53,905 nucleotides of DNA from Lachnospiraceae bacterium (GTDB lineage Bacteria; Bacillota; Clostridia; Lachnospirales; Lachnospiraceae). The stretch lies in contig JAIKZQ010000035.1 in NCBI GenBank assembly GCA_024682075.1, forward strand, positions 1-53,905, in the 5' to 3' direction. A program made the translations under genes and the position numbers. A model generated the notes under the pieces. It did not search any database, was not told where the DNA came from, and saw only the letters and a program-made list of their open reading frames with translations. This document shows, piece after piece, positions 25,935-34,039 of this stretch. How positions within the stretch are numbered: position 1 is the first letter of the stretch; each line of letters opens with the position of its first letter.

Positions 25935-27413
25935 TCACTGTGCAGCTACGATGTTGTCATAAAGAGACTTGCACTGAGGATACAGGGACTTGTATACCTG
26001 ATACTTCTTCTCATACTTGGCAACAAGCTCAGCGTCGGGCTCTACGGTATCCACAACCTTTACAACCTTTGCTGCGATCTCTTCAACGTTCTTGTACTCA
26101 CCTGCTGCGACACATGCAAGCATTGCTCCGCCGAGTGAAGGCCCTTCCTCAACCTCAAGGATATCGATCTTCACATTAAGGACGTTAGCCATGATCTTTC
26201 TCCAGAGAGGGCTCTTGGCTCCGCCGCCGCAGATCTTGCTTCTTTCGGGATTGATGCCGATGCTTCTTGCAGCTTCCATCATGTCACGGAATGCGAAAGC
26301 AACGCCTTCGAGAACAGCCTGGGTCATGTCTGCGCGGGAAGTATCCATGGTCATTCCGATGAATGTTCCTCTTGCATCGGGATTGTTGTGAGGTGATCTT
26401 TCACCCATCAGATAAGGCAGGAAGTAGGTATTGTTCTCACCGAGCTTCGTGATGGCAGCCTGCTCTGCAGCGTAATCCTTGGTGCCGATGATGCCATCCT
26501 CCCACCACTTGTTGCAGGAAGCAGCGCTGAGCATGCATCCCATGATGTGATAGGTGCCGTCCGCATGGTCGAATGAATGAAGAGCGTTGTTCGCATCAAC
26601 GCCGTAATTCTTGGATGAGATGAAAAGTGTTCCGGATGTTCCGAGAGAGATGTTACAAGCGTTGTCTCCGACTGTTCCGGTTCCGACTGCAGCTGCGGCA
26701 TTGTCGCCTGCGCCTGCTGCCACTATCGTTGTCGCAGGGATTCCAAGCTCTGCAGCAACCTCAGCCTTGACGGTTCCGATGGACTCATAGGACTCGAATA
26801 CCCTGGCAAGCTGGGATTCCTTCACGCCGCAGATATCGCACATCTCCTTGGACCAGGTTCTGTTTTTGACATCAAAGAGAAGCATTCCGGATGCATCCGA
26901 CACGTCGGTAGCATGAACGCCGGTAAGCTTGTAAGCAAGGTAATCCTTGGGGAGCATGATCTTTGCGATCTTTGCGAAATTATCGGGCTCATTCTTTTTA
27001 ACCCAGAGGATCTTGGGAGCAGTAAATCCGGGGAATGCGATATTGCCGGTAAGCTCGGTGAGCTTAGCCTTGCCGATCTCATTATTCAGATAATCGGTTT
27101 CAGCTCCGGTACGTCCGTCATTCCAAAGGATTGCGGGGCGGATGACTTCGTCATTTTCGTCAAGGATGACAAGGCCGTGCATCTGTCCGCCGAAGGAGAT
27201 TCCCGCAACCTGTGATGCATCCTGACCCTTAAGAAGCTCCTTAACGCCTTCCATGGACTGCTCATACCAATCCACGGGGTTCTGCTCGGACCAGCCGGGA
27301 TGAGGGAAGGAAAGGGGATATTCCCTTGAGACCATGTTGACGATCTTTCCTTCGGATGAAAGGAGAAGAAGCTTGACTGCGGAGGTACCGAGATCGATTC
27401 CGATATAAAGCAT
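25935..27413 (-). CDS. xylB: Xylulokinase
   Basis: The product, about 492 residues from the ATG at 27413, is a FGGY carbohydrate kinase: N-terminal MLYIGIDLGTSAVKLLLL (phosphate-1 loop), SFGGQMHGLVILDE near residue 75 (the MHG motif typical of xylulokinases), WNDGRTGAE, and the C-terminal ICGGGAKSPLWRKIMANVL. It phosphorylates D-xylulose to xylulose 5-phosphate, feeding pentoses into the pentose phosphate pathway. The frame extends to a TTG at 27437, but AGAGGAAAAC before the ATG favours 27413. No xylA or xylose regulator lies nearby. Confidence 0.95.
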   Translation of the reverse strand: MLYIGIDLGTSAVKLLLLSSEGKIVNMVSREYPLSFPHPGWSEQNPVDWYEQSMEGVKELLKGQDASQVAGISFGGQMHGLVILDENDEVIRPAILWNDGRTGAETDYLNNEIGKAKLTELTGNIAFPGFTAPKILWVKKNEPDNFAKIAKIMLPKDYLAYKLTGVHATDVSDASGMLLFDVKNRTWSKEMCDICGVKESQLARVFESYESIGTVKAEVAAELGIPATTIVAAGAGDNAAAAVGTGTVGDNACNISLGTSGTLFISSKNYGVDANNALHSFDHADGTYHIMGCMLSAASCNKWWEDGIIGTKDYAAEQAAITKLGENNTYFLPYLMGERSPHNNPDARGTFIGMTMDTSRADMTQAVLEGVAFAFRDMMEAARSIGINPERSKICGGGAKSPLWRKIMANVLNVKIDILEVEEGPSLGGAMLACVAAGEYKNVEEIAAKVVKVVDTVEPDAELVAKYEKKYQVYKSLYPQCKSLYDNIVAAQ

Positions 27414-27476
27414 GTTTTCCTCTTTTCTGTGAAGCAAAAGGATGTCTCCTTAAGTTCACCTGTTAAATATCTTGGT

Positions 27477-27507
27477 GGTGAACGGAAGAACCGTCCCTCC
27501 GTTCACC
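27477..27507. repeat. REP-like intergenic repeat, copy 2
   Basis: GGTGAACGGA and TCCGTTCACC form a perfect 10-bp inverted repeat around AGAACCGTCCC, giving a 31-bp element. It lies 63 bp upstream of the xylB ATG. Confidence 0.75.
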
Positions 27508-27533
27508 TGCAACATTACAATTTTACCATAGAT

Positions 27534-27558
27534 AAAGGCGGTCGTGCGACCGCCTTTT
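27534..27558 (-). terminator. Terminator of the vapBC pair
   Basis: AAAGGCGGTCG-TG-CGACCGCCTTT is a compact perfect hairpin with T residues on either strand. It lies 65 bp past the vapC stop codon on the minus strand. Confidence 0.75.
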
Positions 27559-27622
27559 GCGAAATCTTAAGCATTTTTTGCCGGGCTCGACATATGAGCC
27601 ATCTGTTTGCCTTTCCTAAGAG

Positions 27623-28027
27623 CTACACAGGAATAATGCATTTTTCGTCATATTCCATTATCAGTTCATCATGTGTAAATAAAGTCATGCATTCTATCTT
27701 GGCTTGCGCCAGGAGCAGTCTGTCAAAGGGATCATGATGTTCCCTTGAATGCTCTCTTTTTCTCAAGGTCCCTACAGCCATGACATGCCTGCCGGTAATG
27801 TTGAGGGGGATAAAACCGGCATTTTCGCATGCCTGACTGAAATCGACTTCATCGAAAGGTATGTCCTTAGGACGTCTTGCGTGTTTCAGCATTATCTCCC
27901 AGACCGAAGCCGCACTGTAATAGATAATATTGTCTGGATTCAGGATCATCCTTCTGACATCTTCAGACAGATTCTTATCATCATTCAGGCACCATATGGC
28001 AACATGGGTATCCAGAAGAATCGTCAT
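27623..28027 (-). CDS. vapC: PIN-domain toxin, VapC type
   Basis: The 134-residue PIN nuclease carries the acidic quartet in standard places: D6 in TILLDTHVAIW, E in YYSAASVWEIMLK near 44, D in HHDPFDRLLLAQA near 98, and D in LFTHDELIM near 119. VapC toxins cleave RNA when freed from antitoxin. Its ATG overlaps the antitoxin stop by 4 bp, the standard coupled arrangement. It most resembles the PIN/Phd-partnered subgroup (WxxN-DD, SAASxWE, DPFDR). Confidence 0.92.
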   Translation of the reverse strand: MTILLDTHVAIWCLNDDKNLSEDVRRMILNPDNIIYYSAASVWEIMLKHARRPKDIPFDEVDFSQACENAGFIPLNITGRHVMAVGTLRKREHSREHHDPFDRLLLAQAKIECMTLFTHDELIMEYDEKCIIPV

Positions 28028-28269
28028 GAAAGCCCTCCGTCAAACAATTTGGCTATCTCTTCGTTATCGGAATCAAAATCGCCTTTTATGCGGAATTTCC
28101 CTTTGGCTATGCCGATCCTGTTACTGACTGGTGATTCGTTTATCAGAGTTATCTTGGCTACAGGCTTTCCGTTTCTGGCAATGGTAATATAGTCTTCTTT
28201 TTTGGTCTCAAGAAGATTGATCAGTTTTGAAAAATCGGTTTTCGCTTCCAGCATATTTACCTGTATCAT
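28024..28269 (-). CDS. Phd/YefM-type antitoxin of the VapC pair
   Basis: About 81 residues from the ATG at 28269. The N-terminus MIQVNMLEAKTDFSKLINLLE, followed by DYITIARNGKPVAKITLI, is the DNA-binding Phd/YefM fold; the acidic C-terminus (KGDFDSDNEEIAKLFDGG) should wrap the toxin. The frame also has an ATG at 28284, but GGGAG lies 8 nt before the ATG at 28269, which matches family N-termini. It should neutralise the PIN toxin and repress the operon through the palindrome at 28299-28315. Confidence 0.88.
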   Translation of the reverse strand: MIQVNMLEAKTDFSKLINLLETKKEDYITIARNGKPVAKITLINESPVSNRIGIAKGKFRIKGDFDSDNEEIAKLFDGGLS

Positions 28270-28298
28270 ACTGAAATCTCCCATTTTGAAAATAGAAC

Positions 28299-28344
28299 TT
28301 AGTCAGCCTGACTAAACAGTAATATATATTTATATTTTTGTCAA
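28299..28344 (-). promoter_or_regulatory. Promoter and palindromic operator of the toxin-antitoxin pair
   Basis: The 17-bp perfect palindrome TTAGTCAG-C-CTGACTAA (28299-28315) adjoins the -10 of a promoter reading TTGACA (plus 28339-28344), 17 nt, TACTGT (plus 28316-28321) on the minus strand. An operator covering the start site fits autorepression by the Phd-like antitoxin. Confidence 0.72.
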
Positions 28345-28351
28345 ACCGGGG

Positions 28352-28373
28352 GCAAAAGAACCGTCCCCTTTGC
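28352..28373. repeat. REP-like intergenic repeat, copy 3
   Basis: GCAAA-AGAACCGTCCCC-TTTGC lies 3 bp beyond the stop codon of the HD-GYP gene. Same core and orientation as the other copies. Confidence 0.65.
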
Positions 28374-28375
28374 AC

Positions 28376-30601
28376 TTACAGCTCCTTTATGAATACGCTG
28401 GCGCCGTCAAAGCGTGACAGATCTTCCCTTATCTTCTTCATCTCCTCTTCATTCCTGTCGAAAAGGACGATGATGTTGCTCTCTGCGTCATAATCGATGG
28501 AGATGTCACGGATCCCCAGGATCTTCCTTATGTGGGCATCAAATCTTTCCTCCATTTCGGGGGTGATGCCATGCCTGCCGGGCTTATGCTCCGTGCATTC
28601 TTCGCCGTCATGTGCGCAGCTTTCGGGAATTATCCCCGCAAAGAACACGTCAAACTGCCTGTCGTTTTTCTCGGCGAGCTTCATGACATAGCAGATCATC
28701 CTTACGTGGGAAGGATGGAACACCCTGTCAGGGTCTGCCTTTATGTCGGTCTGGAGATGTCTTTCAAGGAGGGAGGATCTGTAGACATTGCCCTGTTCGT
28801 TGACTTCCATTCCCTCAACGGTCGAGGCCTTGAAATCTCCTCTTTCGATCATCCTGATGAATATGCCCGCAATGGCCGGATCGAACTGTTTGCCGGAGCA
28901 GCGCTTGATCTCTGCTATGACTTCCTCGTCGGAAAGACGCTTTCTGTACACGCGGTTCGAGGTCATCGCATCGTAACTGTCGGCAACGCAAAGGATCCTC
29001 GCAACAAGGGGAATCTCAGTTCCGGCAAGCCCGTCGGGATAGCCGCTTCCGTCAAATTTCTCGTGATGGTACCTGATTCCCTCGGGAAGCCCCTCAATGG
29101 AGTTGTCCATCGACTTAAGCAGATCATAGCCTATCTCCACGTGCTTTTTCATGAGGGTGAACTCTTCATCGGTGAGCCTGCCCGCCTTATTCAGCACGGA
29201 ATCCGCAACACCGATCTTGCCTATGTCATGCATGAAGCCGATATAACGGATCCTCAGGATATCCTCCTCGGAAAAATCATAATCGGCAGCCATCTCACGA
29301 GCGATCATGCCGGCATAGATTCCGACCCTGTCCGAATGACCTCCGGTGTATTCGTCCTTAGCGTCGATAGCTCCCGTAATGGCCTCGATGGTATTCATGA
29401 GCGAGTCTTCTTTTTCATGCTCACGCTCTATCGAGTATTTCTCCTGACGAAGGGCTGTCTGGACAATAGTGGCGATCAGAAGCCCGAGCATTCCGACACA
29501 GATGAAGAAACCAAAGTGCCAGATATTGGAAAGGAAAAAGCTTGCGATCTCCAGCATGCAGCATATCAGGAAAATGCATGTGCCGATAAATATCGCAATG
29601 TAATTCTGCGTCATCTTTTCTATGATATCCCTTATAAGAGTACTGATGACGGCAATTATGCCGAGTGCGATCCAGATATAGGTTATGATCAGTGTGACGA
29701 AGAAGTCGGCAATACCAAGCGCGTTGAGTGCAAGATTGGCGATTATCTGGACCGTGACCAGCGTCTCAAGAGCAAGATAGAGTTTGTGATAAACCCTGCT
29801 CTGTATCTCATCGAAGTAGCTGCATACGAATACTCCGGTAATCTCGAGTGCAAAAAAGGAAAAGTAATTCGTAAGAGAGGGCCTTGCAAAGATCACCTGC
29901 CTCAGCCTGCTCTCACTGATCATCCACGTAGAGAGAGAGACCATGAAAAGTCCCATGTAGAAAAAGGATCTGTCGATCCTGAACCTTTCCCTTGAAAACA
30001 GATAGAAAAGAATGACGAACACACCGGTCACGAGGATCATGAGTGCCGTTGCAAGAAGGAGCATATTCTCATGGATTATCGCAAACCACGCATTGCTTCC
30101 TTCACCGATGCGGACCGATTCTATCGTGGCGATCGTCTTGACAAGAAATCTCGCCTCGATCGTCTTGCCGGCATCATCAGGTCCTATCTCACACGCAACA
30201 TATGCACTGGGAAGATGATAGCTCATCTTATCGAAACCGTCCGATGAATAGCTTACGCGAAGCTCGCCTCCGACATAGATGTAAACATCTTCCATCATGG
30301 TCCTGAACAGGATCGTCTGATTTCCCGGTATATTTTCCGGAAGGGTATTTCTGATTATGACCCAGTCATCGGCATGAGCATCAGCAGTGACCGGAAGCGT
30401 GACATCAGAAGTAACACCGCCCGCCTCAAGTGTCCAGCCGGTGTTCATATAATCGGAGTCAAAAGATCCGATATAGGCTTCTCCCTTGTGATCCGTCCTC
30501 ACAAAAGCCATGAAGAAGATGATCACCGTGAACATGATGAAACAGTAAGAGAAGTAGTCTATGAAACTTTTCAGTTTTTTCTCGTTGATCTTCTTAAACA
30601 T
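28376..30601 (-). CDS. HD-GYP phosphodiesterase with a 7TM sensor module
   Basis: The 741-residue protein has an N-terminal helix, an extracytoplasmic beta-rich domain (about residues 40-180, like 7TMR-DISM input domains), seven hydrophobic segments (about 180-390), a short coiled linker, and an HD-GYP domain (about 400-600) with HDIGKIGV and HHEKFDGSGYPDGL intact. HD-GYP domains hydrolyse cyclic di-GMP (or cGAMP). About 140 residues follow without a known domain. The ATG overlaps the stop of the 7TM sensor gene (TGATG), so the two are probably translationally coupled. Confidence 0.92.
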   Translation of the reverse strand: MFKKINEKKLKSFIDYFSYCFIMFTVIIFFMAFVRTDHKGEAYIGSFDSDYMNTGWTLEAGGVTSDVTLPVTADAHADDWVIIRNTLPENIPGNQTILFRTMMEDVYIYVGGELRVSYSSDGFDKMSYHLPSAYVACEIGPDDAGKTIEARFLVKTIATIESVRIGEGSNAWFAIIHENMLLLATALMILVTGVFVILFYLFSRERFRIDRSFFYMGLFMVSLSTWMISESRLRQVIFARPSLTNYFSFFALEITGVFVCSYFDEIQSRVYHKLYLALETLVTVQIIANLALNALGIADFFVTLIITYIWIALGIIAVISTLIRDIIEKMTQNYIAIFIGTCIFLICCMLEIASFFLSNIWHFGFFICVGMLGLLIATIVQTALRQEKYSIEREHEKEDSLMNTIEAITGAIDAKDEYTGGHSDRVGIYAGMIAREMAADYDFSEEDILRIRYIGFMHDIGKIGVADSVLNKAGRLTDEEFTLMKKHVEIGYDLLKSMDNSIEGLPEGIRYHHEKFDGSGYPDGLAGTEIPLVARILCVADSYDAMTSNRVYRKRLSDEEVIAEIKRCSGKQFDPAIAGIFIRMIERGDFKASTVEGMEVNEQGNVYRSSLLERHLQTDIKADPDRVFHPSHVRMICYVMKLAEKNDRQFDVFFAGIIPESCAHDGEECTEHKPGRHGITPEMEERFDAHIRKILGIRDISIDYDAESNIIVLFDRNEEEMKKIREDLSRFDGASVFIKEL

Positions 30602-31617
30602 CAGTCGGAAATCCTGACCTCATCTATTTCAATGATATAACCCTGATTCAAGCCGGAACGGTTGCGGATGACACCCATCCTGTAATTCATCCTGACATCC
30701 TTCATGGTAAACGACCCGATTGAATGCGACTCGTCCTGGTCCTCTATGAATTTATACAGAGGCTGGCGAAGATAGGTATTGAACCTTCCGCCGGAGCCCG
30801 GAATCTTCCTTTCAAGATCCCACTCCTGAAGCTCGGGGAAGATCTCAAAAGCTTTATGATTGCCGCCCATGAAACGAAGCTTTCTGTCGAAGAAGATATA
30901 TCCCTCGTTTTCAAGGCGGTTTTTCACCAGCTCGTTATTTCCCGTAAGAGAATAGGTATTGAGCTTGCTTATGGGGATCATCAGAAGGATCTCACAGAAA
31001 TTGATCACGAACGGGAACAGCTCGATCCTGAAGCCCACAAGCCTCTCTGCCACATATACCGCAATGGTGAAAAACTCCAGGAAAAATATGGCGGTCGCAT
31101 CCTGGGAAGAGATCTTTCTCTTACCCTTGATCACGCCTGCGGAGCAGACGATCAGAAGCAGGAAATAAACATATATCGTCACCATGTAGACCGTGTGGAG
31201 CGGGCCGTATTCCTTGTTCAGATACACGACGTCGCCCATGCGGCAGTATTCCACGCTCCTGTACCAGATATCCATCTTTCCGATCGATGCGACGCAAAGG
31301 AACAGTCCGAACTGGAACGCATACATCAGGCACAGCAGCCATCCCGGGATCCTCACTTTGTATATCTCGGTGATGTTCACGAAAAGTATCATCGGCGCAA
31401 AAAGTCCGATGGTATATGTAAGCTGGGTTGCAAGGATAGCCTGCTGCAGATTCTCGGAAACAGACAGTGCAAAGTAGCCACCGTTTCCGATGACTATGAC
31501 AACCGCCAGGAGCACCTGGTTAATGCTGTAACCCTCACCGTAAGTGATCATGAACAAAAGGATCGTCATTGCGACGAGGAACGAGATCATATAAGCAACA
31601 GTAAGCATATGCTTCAC
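30601..31617 (-). CDS. 7TM sensor protein without an output domain
   Basis: The 338-residue protein has about seven hydrophobic segments (residues 5-230), the pattern of the N-terminal 7TM region of histidine kinases, followed by a PAS-like region (NRLENEGYIFFDRKLRFMGGNHKAFEIFPELQEWD near 240-275). Relatives usually continue into GGDEF, HD-GYP or kinase output; this one stops right after the PAS-like part. The overlapping HD-GYP gene downstream may supply the output, acting as a split receptor. Confidence 0.75.
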   Translation of the reverse strand: MKHMLTVAYMISFLVAMTILLFMITYGEGYSINQVLLAVVIVIGNGGYFALSVSENLQQAILATQLTYTIGLFAPMILFVNITEIYKVRIPGWLLCLMYAFQFGLFLCVASIGKMDIWYRSVEYCRMGDVVYLNKEYGPLHTVYMVTIYVYFLLLIVCSAGVIKGKRKISSQDATAIFFLEFFTIAVYVAERLVGFRIELFPFVINFCEILLMIPISKLNTYSLTGNNELVKNRLENEGYIFFDRKLRFMGGNHKAFEIFPELQEWDLERKIPGSGGRFNTYLRQPLYKFIEDQDESHSIGSFTMKDVRMNYRMGVIRNRSGLNQGYIIEIDEVRISD

Positions 31618-31661
31618 CTCTTTTGCACTTTATGCGCTTCTTTCGATTATACCACACAAGT

Positions 31662-33377
31662 TCAGGGCTTTACCCTGTAAAATGAGCAGAATTCGCCCTC
31701 GTAATAAAGCTCAAACTTCTCCGAAACGAGCCGGTCCATCATCGAGCCTTCGGGCGGTTCTTCTTCCAGCACTATCACGGTCGGAAACTTTTCGGGGAAA
31801 TCCTCCCAGTATTCATACAGCCTTTCGTCATAGGTCGAAGTGCAGATCGTGGAATAGTGGCTTATCCCCGCACCCACATACAGGTACTGAGATGTATCAA
31901 GCGCATAGCTTTCCGCATATATCAGGACCATGTCATCGGGTCTTACGGCACTCATCCAGTCATCATACTTGATCCTGTTTTCATAGCCGGGCATGTAGCT
32001 GCAGAAAATCCCCTTTGCAGGACCGAAACGGTAATAACTGCTCACCGAAAGAAGGTTTGTCGGGCCGGCCATATCCCTTACCATGAAGCCCCTGTGAGCG
32101 AGGAACATAAGACAGAGCGATGCGAGGAACAGATATGCGGCCCTGCTTCCGGATTCTTTTTCTCTTTTCACATAGGGGATGACGGACACTGTGGCACCGA
32201 GGACCCAGTAACCGGTAAAGGTTATCAGCGACTCATTGGAAAGAAGCATGACAGCCAGAACCGAGGATGCCGATATCAGAAGTCCGGGGATGACCATCAC
32301 CTTTTCACTGCTTTTTTCGGAGCGTATGCCGCGCAGACCGAGTGCGATCACAAGCAGATAGAACACAGAGCACATGTATGTCGTGGCAAACCCGTAGATC
32401 CTCTTTACGTACAACACTACCGAGACGAGGATCTCCGTCACCGCATAGATAAGCGTCATAAGCGCAAGGAACAGATGCCTGCGCTTCATGATGCGTGTGA
32501 TGACAAAAGAAAGAGCTGCGGAAAAAAGCACCATGCCCATAGCAATCAGCAGTTCCCTGTAATAATACGGCGATGATATCAGTTCAAGTCTTGAAAAATT
32601 ATGGGAACTGTCTCCCTTGAAGACATTCAGGAGATTAGAGACAAAGACCGAAGGCCCCATCGATAATGCAAAATACAGAACATATACCGAGCCGCACAAC
32701 AGGCAGGTTCCCGAAAAGACAAGAAAGTTCTTCAGCTTCTTTTCGGAATTTGCGACAAGCACTATCACTACGGGGATATACGTGATGATCGCAGTCGGAT
32801 AAGAAAGGATCTCAAGACTTAAAAAGACTGCGGCAAGGATCAGGACCCGGGTCATTTTTTGATCTTCAAGATACCTGACCAGACAGATGAACAGAAGCAC
32901 GGAAAAAGCGATCATCATGTTGGAAAACTCAGGGAAGACCTGCTGCTTGGGCCGCATCACAAAAAAGATGATGCAGATCAGATGAGCGATATGCTTTTCG
33001 GTCCTGTCACGCAAAAACAGAAAAAGACATAACGTGACAGCGCCGTACAGGATGATCCCCCACGCATGAAGCCACAGGGTAAGGAACGATACATTTCCGC
33101 CGGTCATTTTCAGGAATACAAAAGAAAGCGCATCCGCCACAAAAGAAGACGTCTGATGTGGCTCCCACATCTGAAGGAAAAGCCTGTCACCGTAAAGAAC
33201 ATGCCTGACGGATGTTGCGACGGCATAGGCATTATCCACATCGTAATCGACGAACATGCTCTTGATGTTGACCAAAGCCGCGCAGATCCACATCAGCACA
33301 ATAAAACACGGGGCATGTCCCGTTAGGTCCGGGACCTGCCCCTTTATCTCTTTTTGGGTTTTAACCGTATCAGCCAT
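31662..33377 (-). CDS. Polytopic membrane protein, GT-C-like
   Basis: About 571 residues from the ATG at 33377, with some 12 hydrophobic segments. The first extracytoplasmic loop holds MFVDYDVDNAYAVATSVRHVLYGD, where the acidic residues lie where GT-C enzymes carry catalytic aspartates. The C-terminal ~120 residues are soluble. An upstream start at 33395 is possible, but AAGG precedes 33377. This start overlaps the superoxide dismutase stop by 8 bp, implying coupled translation. Probably a surface-glycan enzyme; substrate unknown. Confidence 0.62.
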   Translation of the reverse strand: MADTVKTQKEIKGQVPDLTGHAPCFIVLMWICAALVNIKSMFVDYDVDNAYAVATSVRHVLYGDRLFLQMWEPHQTSSFVADALSFVFLKMTGGNVSFLTLWLHAWGIILYGAVTLCLFLFLRDRTEKHIAHLICIIFFVMRPKQQVFPEFSNMMIAFSVLLFICLVRYLEDQKMTRVLILAAVFLSLEILSYPTAIITYIPVVIVLVANSEKKLKNFLVFSGTCLLCGSVYVLYFALSMGPSVFVSNLLNVFKGDSSHNFSRLELISSPYYYRELLIAMGMVLFSAALSFVITRIMKRRHLFLALMTLIYAVTEILVSVVLYVKRIYGFATTYMCSVFYLLVIALGLRGIRSEKSSEKVMVIPGLLISASSVLAVMLLSNESLITFTGYWVLGATVSVIPYVKREKESGSRAAYLFLASLCLMFLAHRGFMVRDMAGPTNLLSVSSYYRFGPAKGIFCSYMPGYENRIKYDDWMSAVRPDDMVLIYAESYALDTSQYLYVGAGISHYSTICTSTYDERLYEYWEDFPEKFPTVIVLEEEPPEGSMMDRLVSEKFELYYEGEFCSFYRVKP

Positions 33378-33984
33378 TATACCTTGCTTCGGCAACGCTC
33401 CAGTCGATCAAGTCCCAGAGAGCCTTAAGATAATCCGCACGGAGATTCCTGTACTTCAGGTAATATGCATGCTCCCATACGTCAAGCGTAAGAATGGGAA
33501 CGGAGTCAAGCTTTAAGCTGTAGCAGTTGTCCTGATTGGCTGTCTTGTAGGTGACAAGAGTACCGTCAGCCTTCTTTCCGAGCCAGCCCCAGCCCGAACC
33601 GAACTGTGATGCCGCAAGAGCATTAAGTTCTTCCTTGAGCTTATCGACGCTTCCGAACTGCTTCTCGATCTGTGCAAGGAGCGCACCTTCGGGAGCTTTC
33701 TTAGCCTCTGATGCGGGCTTTAACTGCTCAAAGTAAATATTGTGATTAAGGTATCCGCCGCCCTGATTGCGGAGGCCTGTTTTAAGAGTCTCATCAGCAA
33801 CCTGATCAAGATTACTCAGGATCTCTTCAGCGCTCTTATCCTGAAGGCCGGCTTTCTCGACAAGATCGTTAAATGCCTTGGTGTAAGCAACGTGATGCTT
33901 GCCGTAGTGAGTCTCAACGGTTGCAACATCAATGACGGGCTCAAGACCGTCGTTAGCAAATGCGAGCTTTACTTGTTCAAACAT
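33370..33984 (-). CDS. sodA: Superoxide dismutase (Fe/Mn type)
   Basis: About 204 residues. Metal ligands are present: His in VETHYGKHHVAYTKAFNDLV, His in GGGYLNHNIYFEQL near 75, and Asp/His in LDVWEHAYYLKYRNLRADYLK near 165. It dismutates superoxide in the cytosol. The frame extends to 34008, but AAGGAGGT lies 5 nt before the ATG at 33984, within that extension, so 33984 is the start. Its end overlaps the next gene. It follows glmM, separated by a REP-like element. Confidence 0.95.
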   Translation of the reverse strand: MFEQVKLAFANDGLEPVIDVATVETHYGKHHVAYTKAFNDLVEKAGLQDKSAEEILSNLDQVADETLKTGLRNQGGGYLNHNIYFEQLKPASEAKKAPEGALLAQIEKQFGSVDKLKEELNALAASQFGSGWGWLGKKADGTLVTYKTANQDNCYSLKLDSVPILTLDVWEHAYYLKYRNLRADYLKALWDLIDWSVAEARYNG

Positions 33985-34010
33985 AACATACCTCCTTAAT
34001 TTTGACATGT

Positions 34011-34038
34011 GGTGTAAAAAAGAACCGTCCCTTTTGCA
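34011..34038. repeat. REP-like intergenic repeat, copy 4
   Basis: Core AGAACCGTCCC (34021-34031) flanked by TGTAAAAA and TTTTGCA, an imperfect version of the inverted arms. It lies directly after the glmM stop codon at 34040. Confidence 0.6.
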
Positions 34039-34039
34039 T

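Noticed and set aside
28532..29995. 487-codon open frame on the plus strand
   Set aside because: It lies wholly opposite the well-supported HD-GYP gene, has no ribosome binding site and resembles no family; an antisense shadow.
30724..31680. 318-codon plus-strand frame opposite the 7TM sensor
   Set aside because: Charged, low-quality product with no family likeness; the minus frame encodes a coherent 7TM protein.
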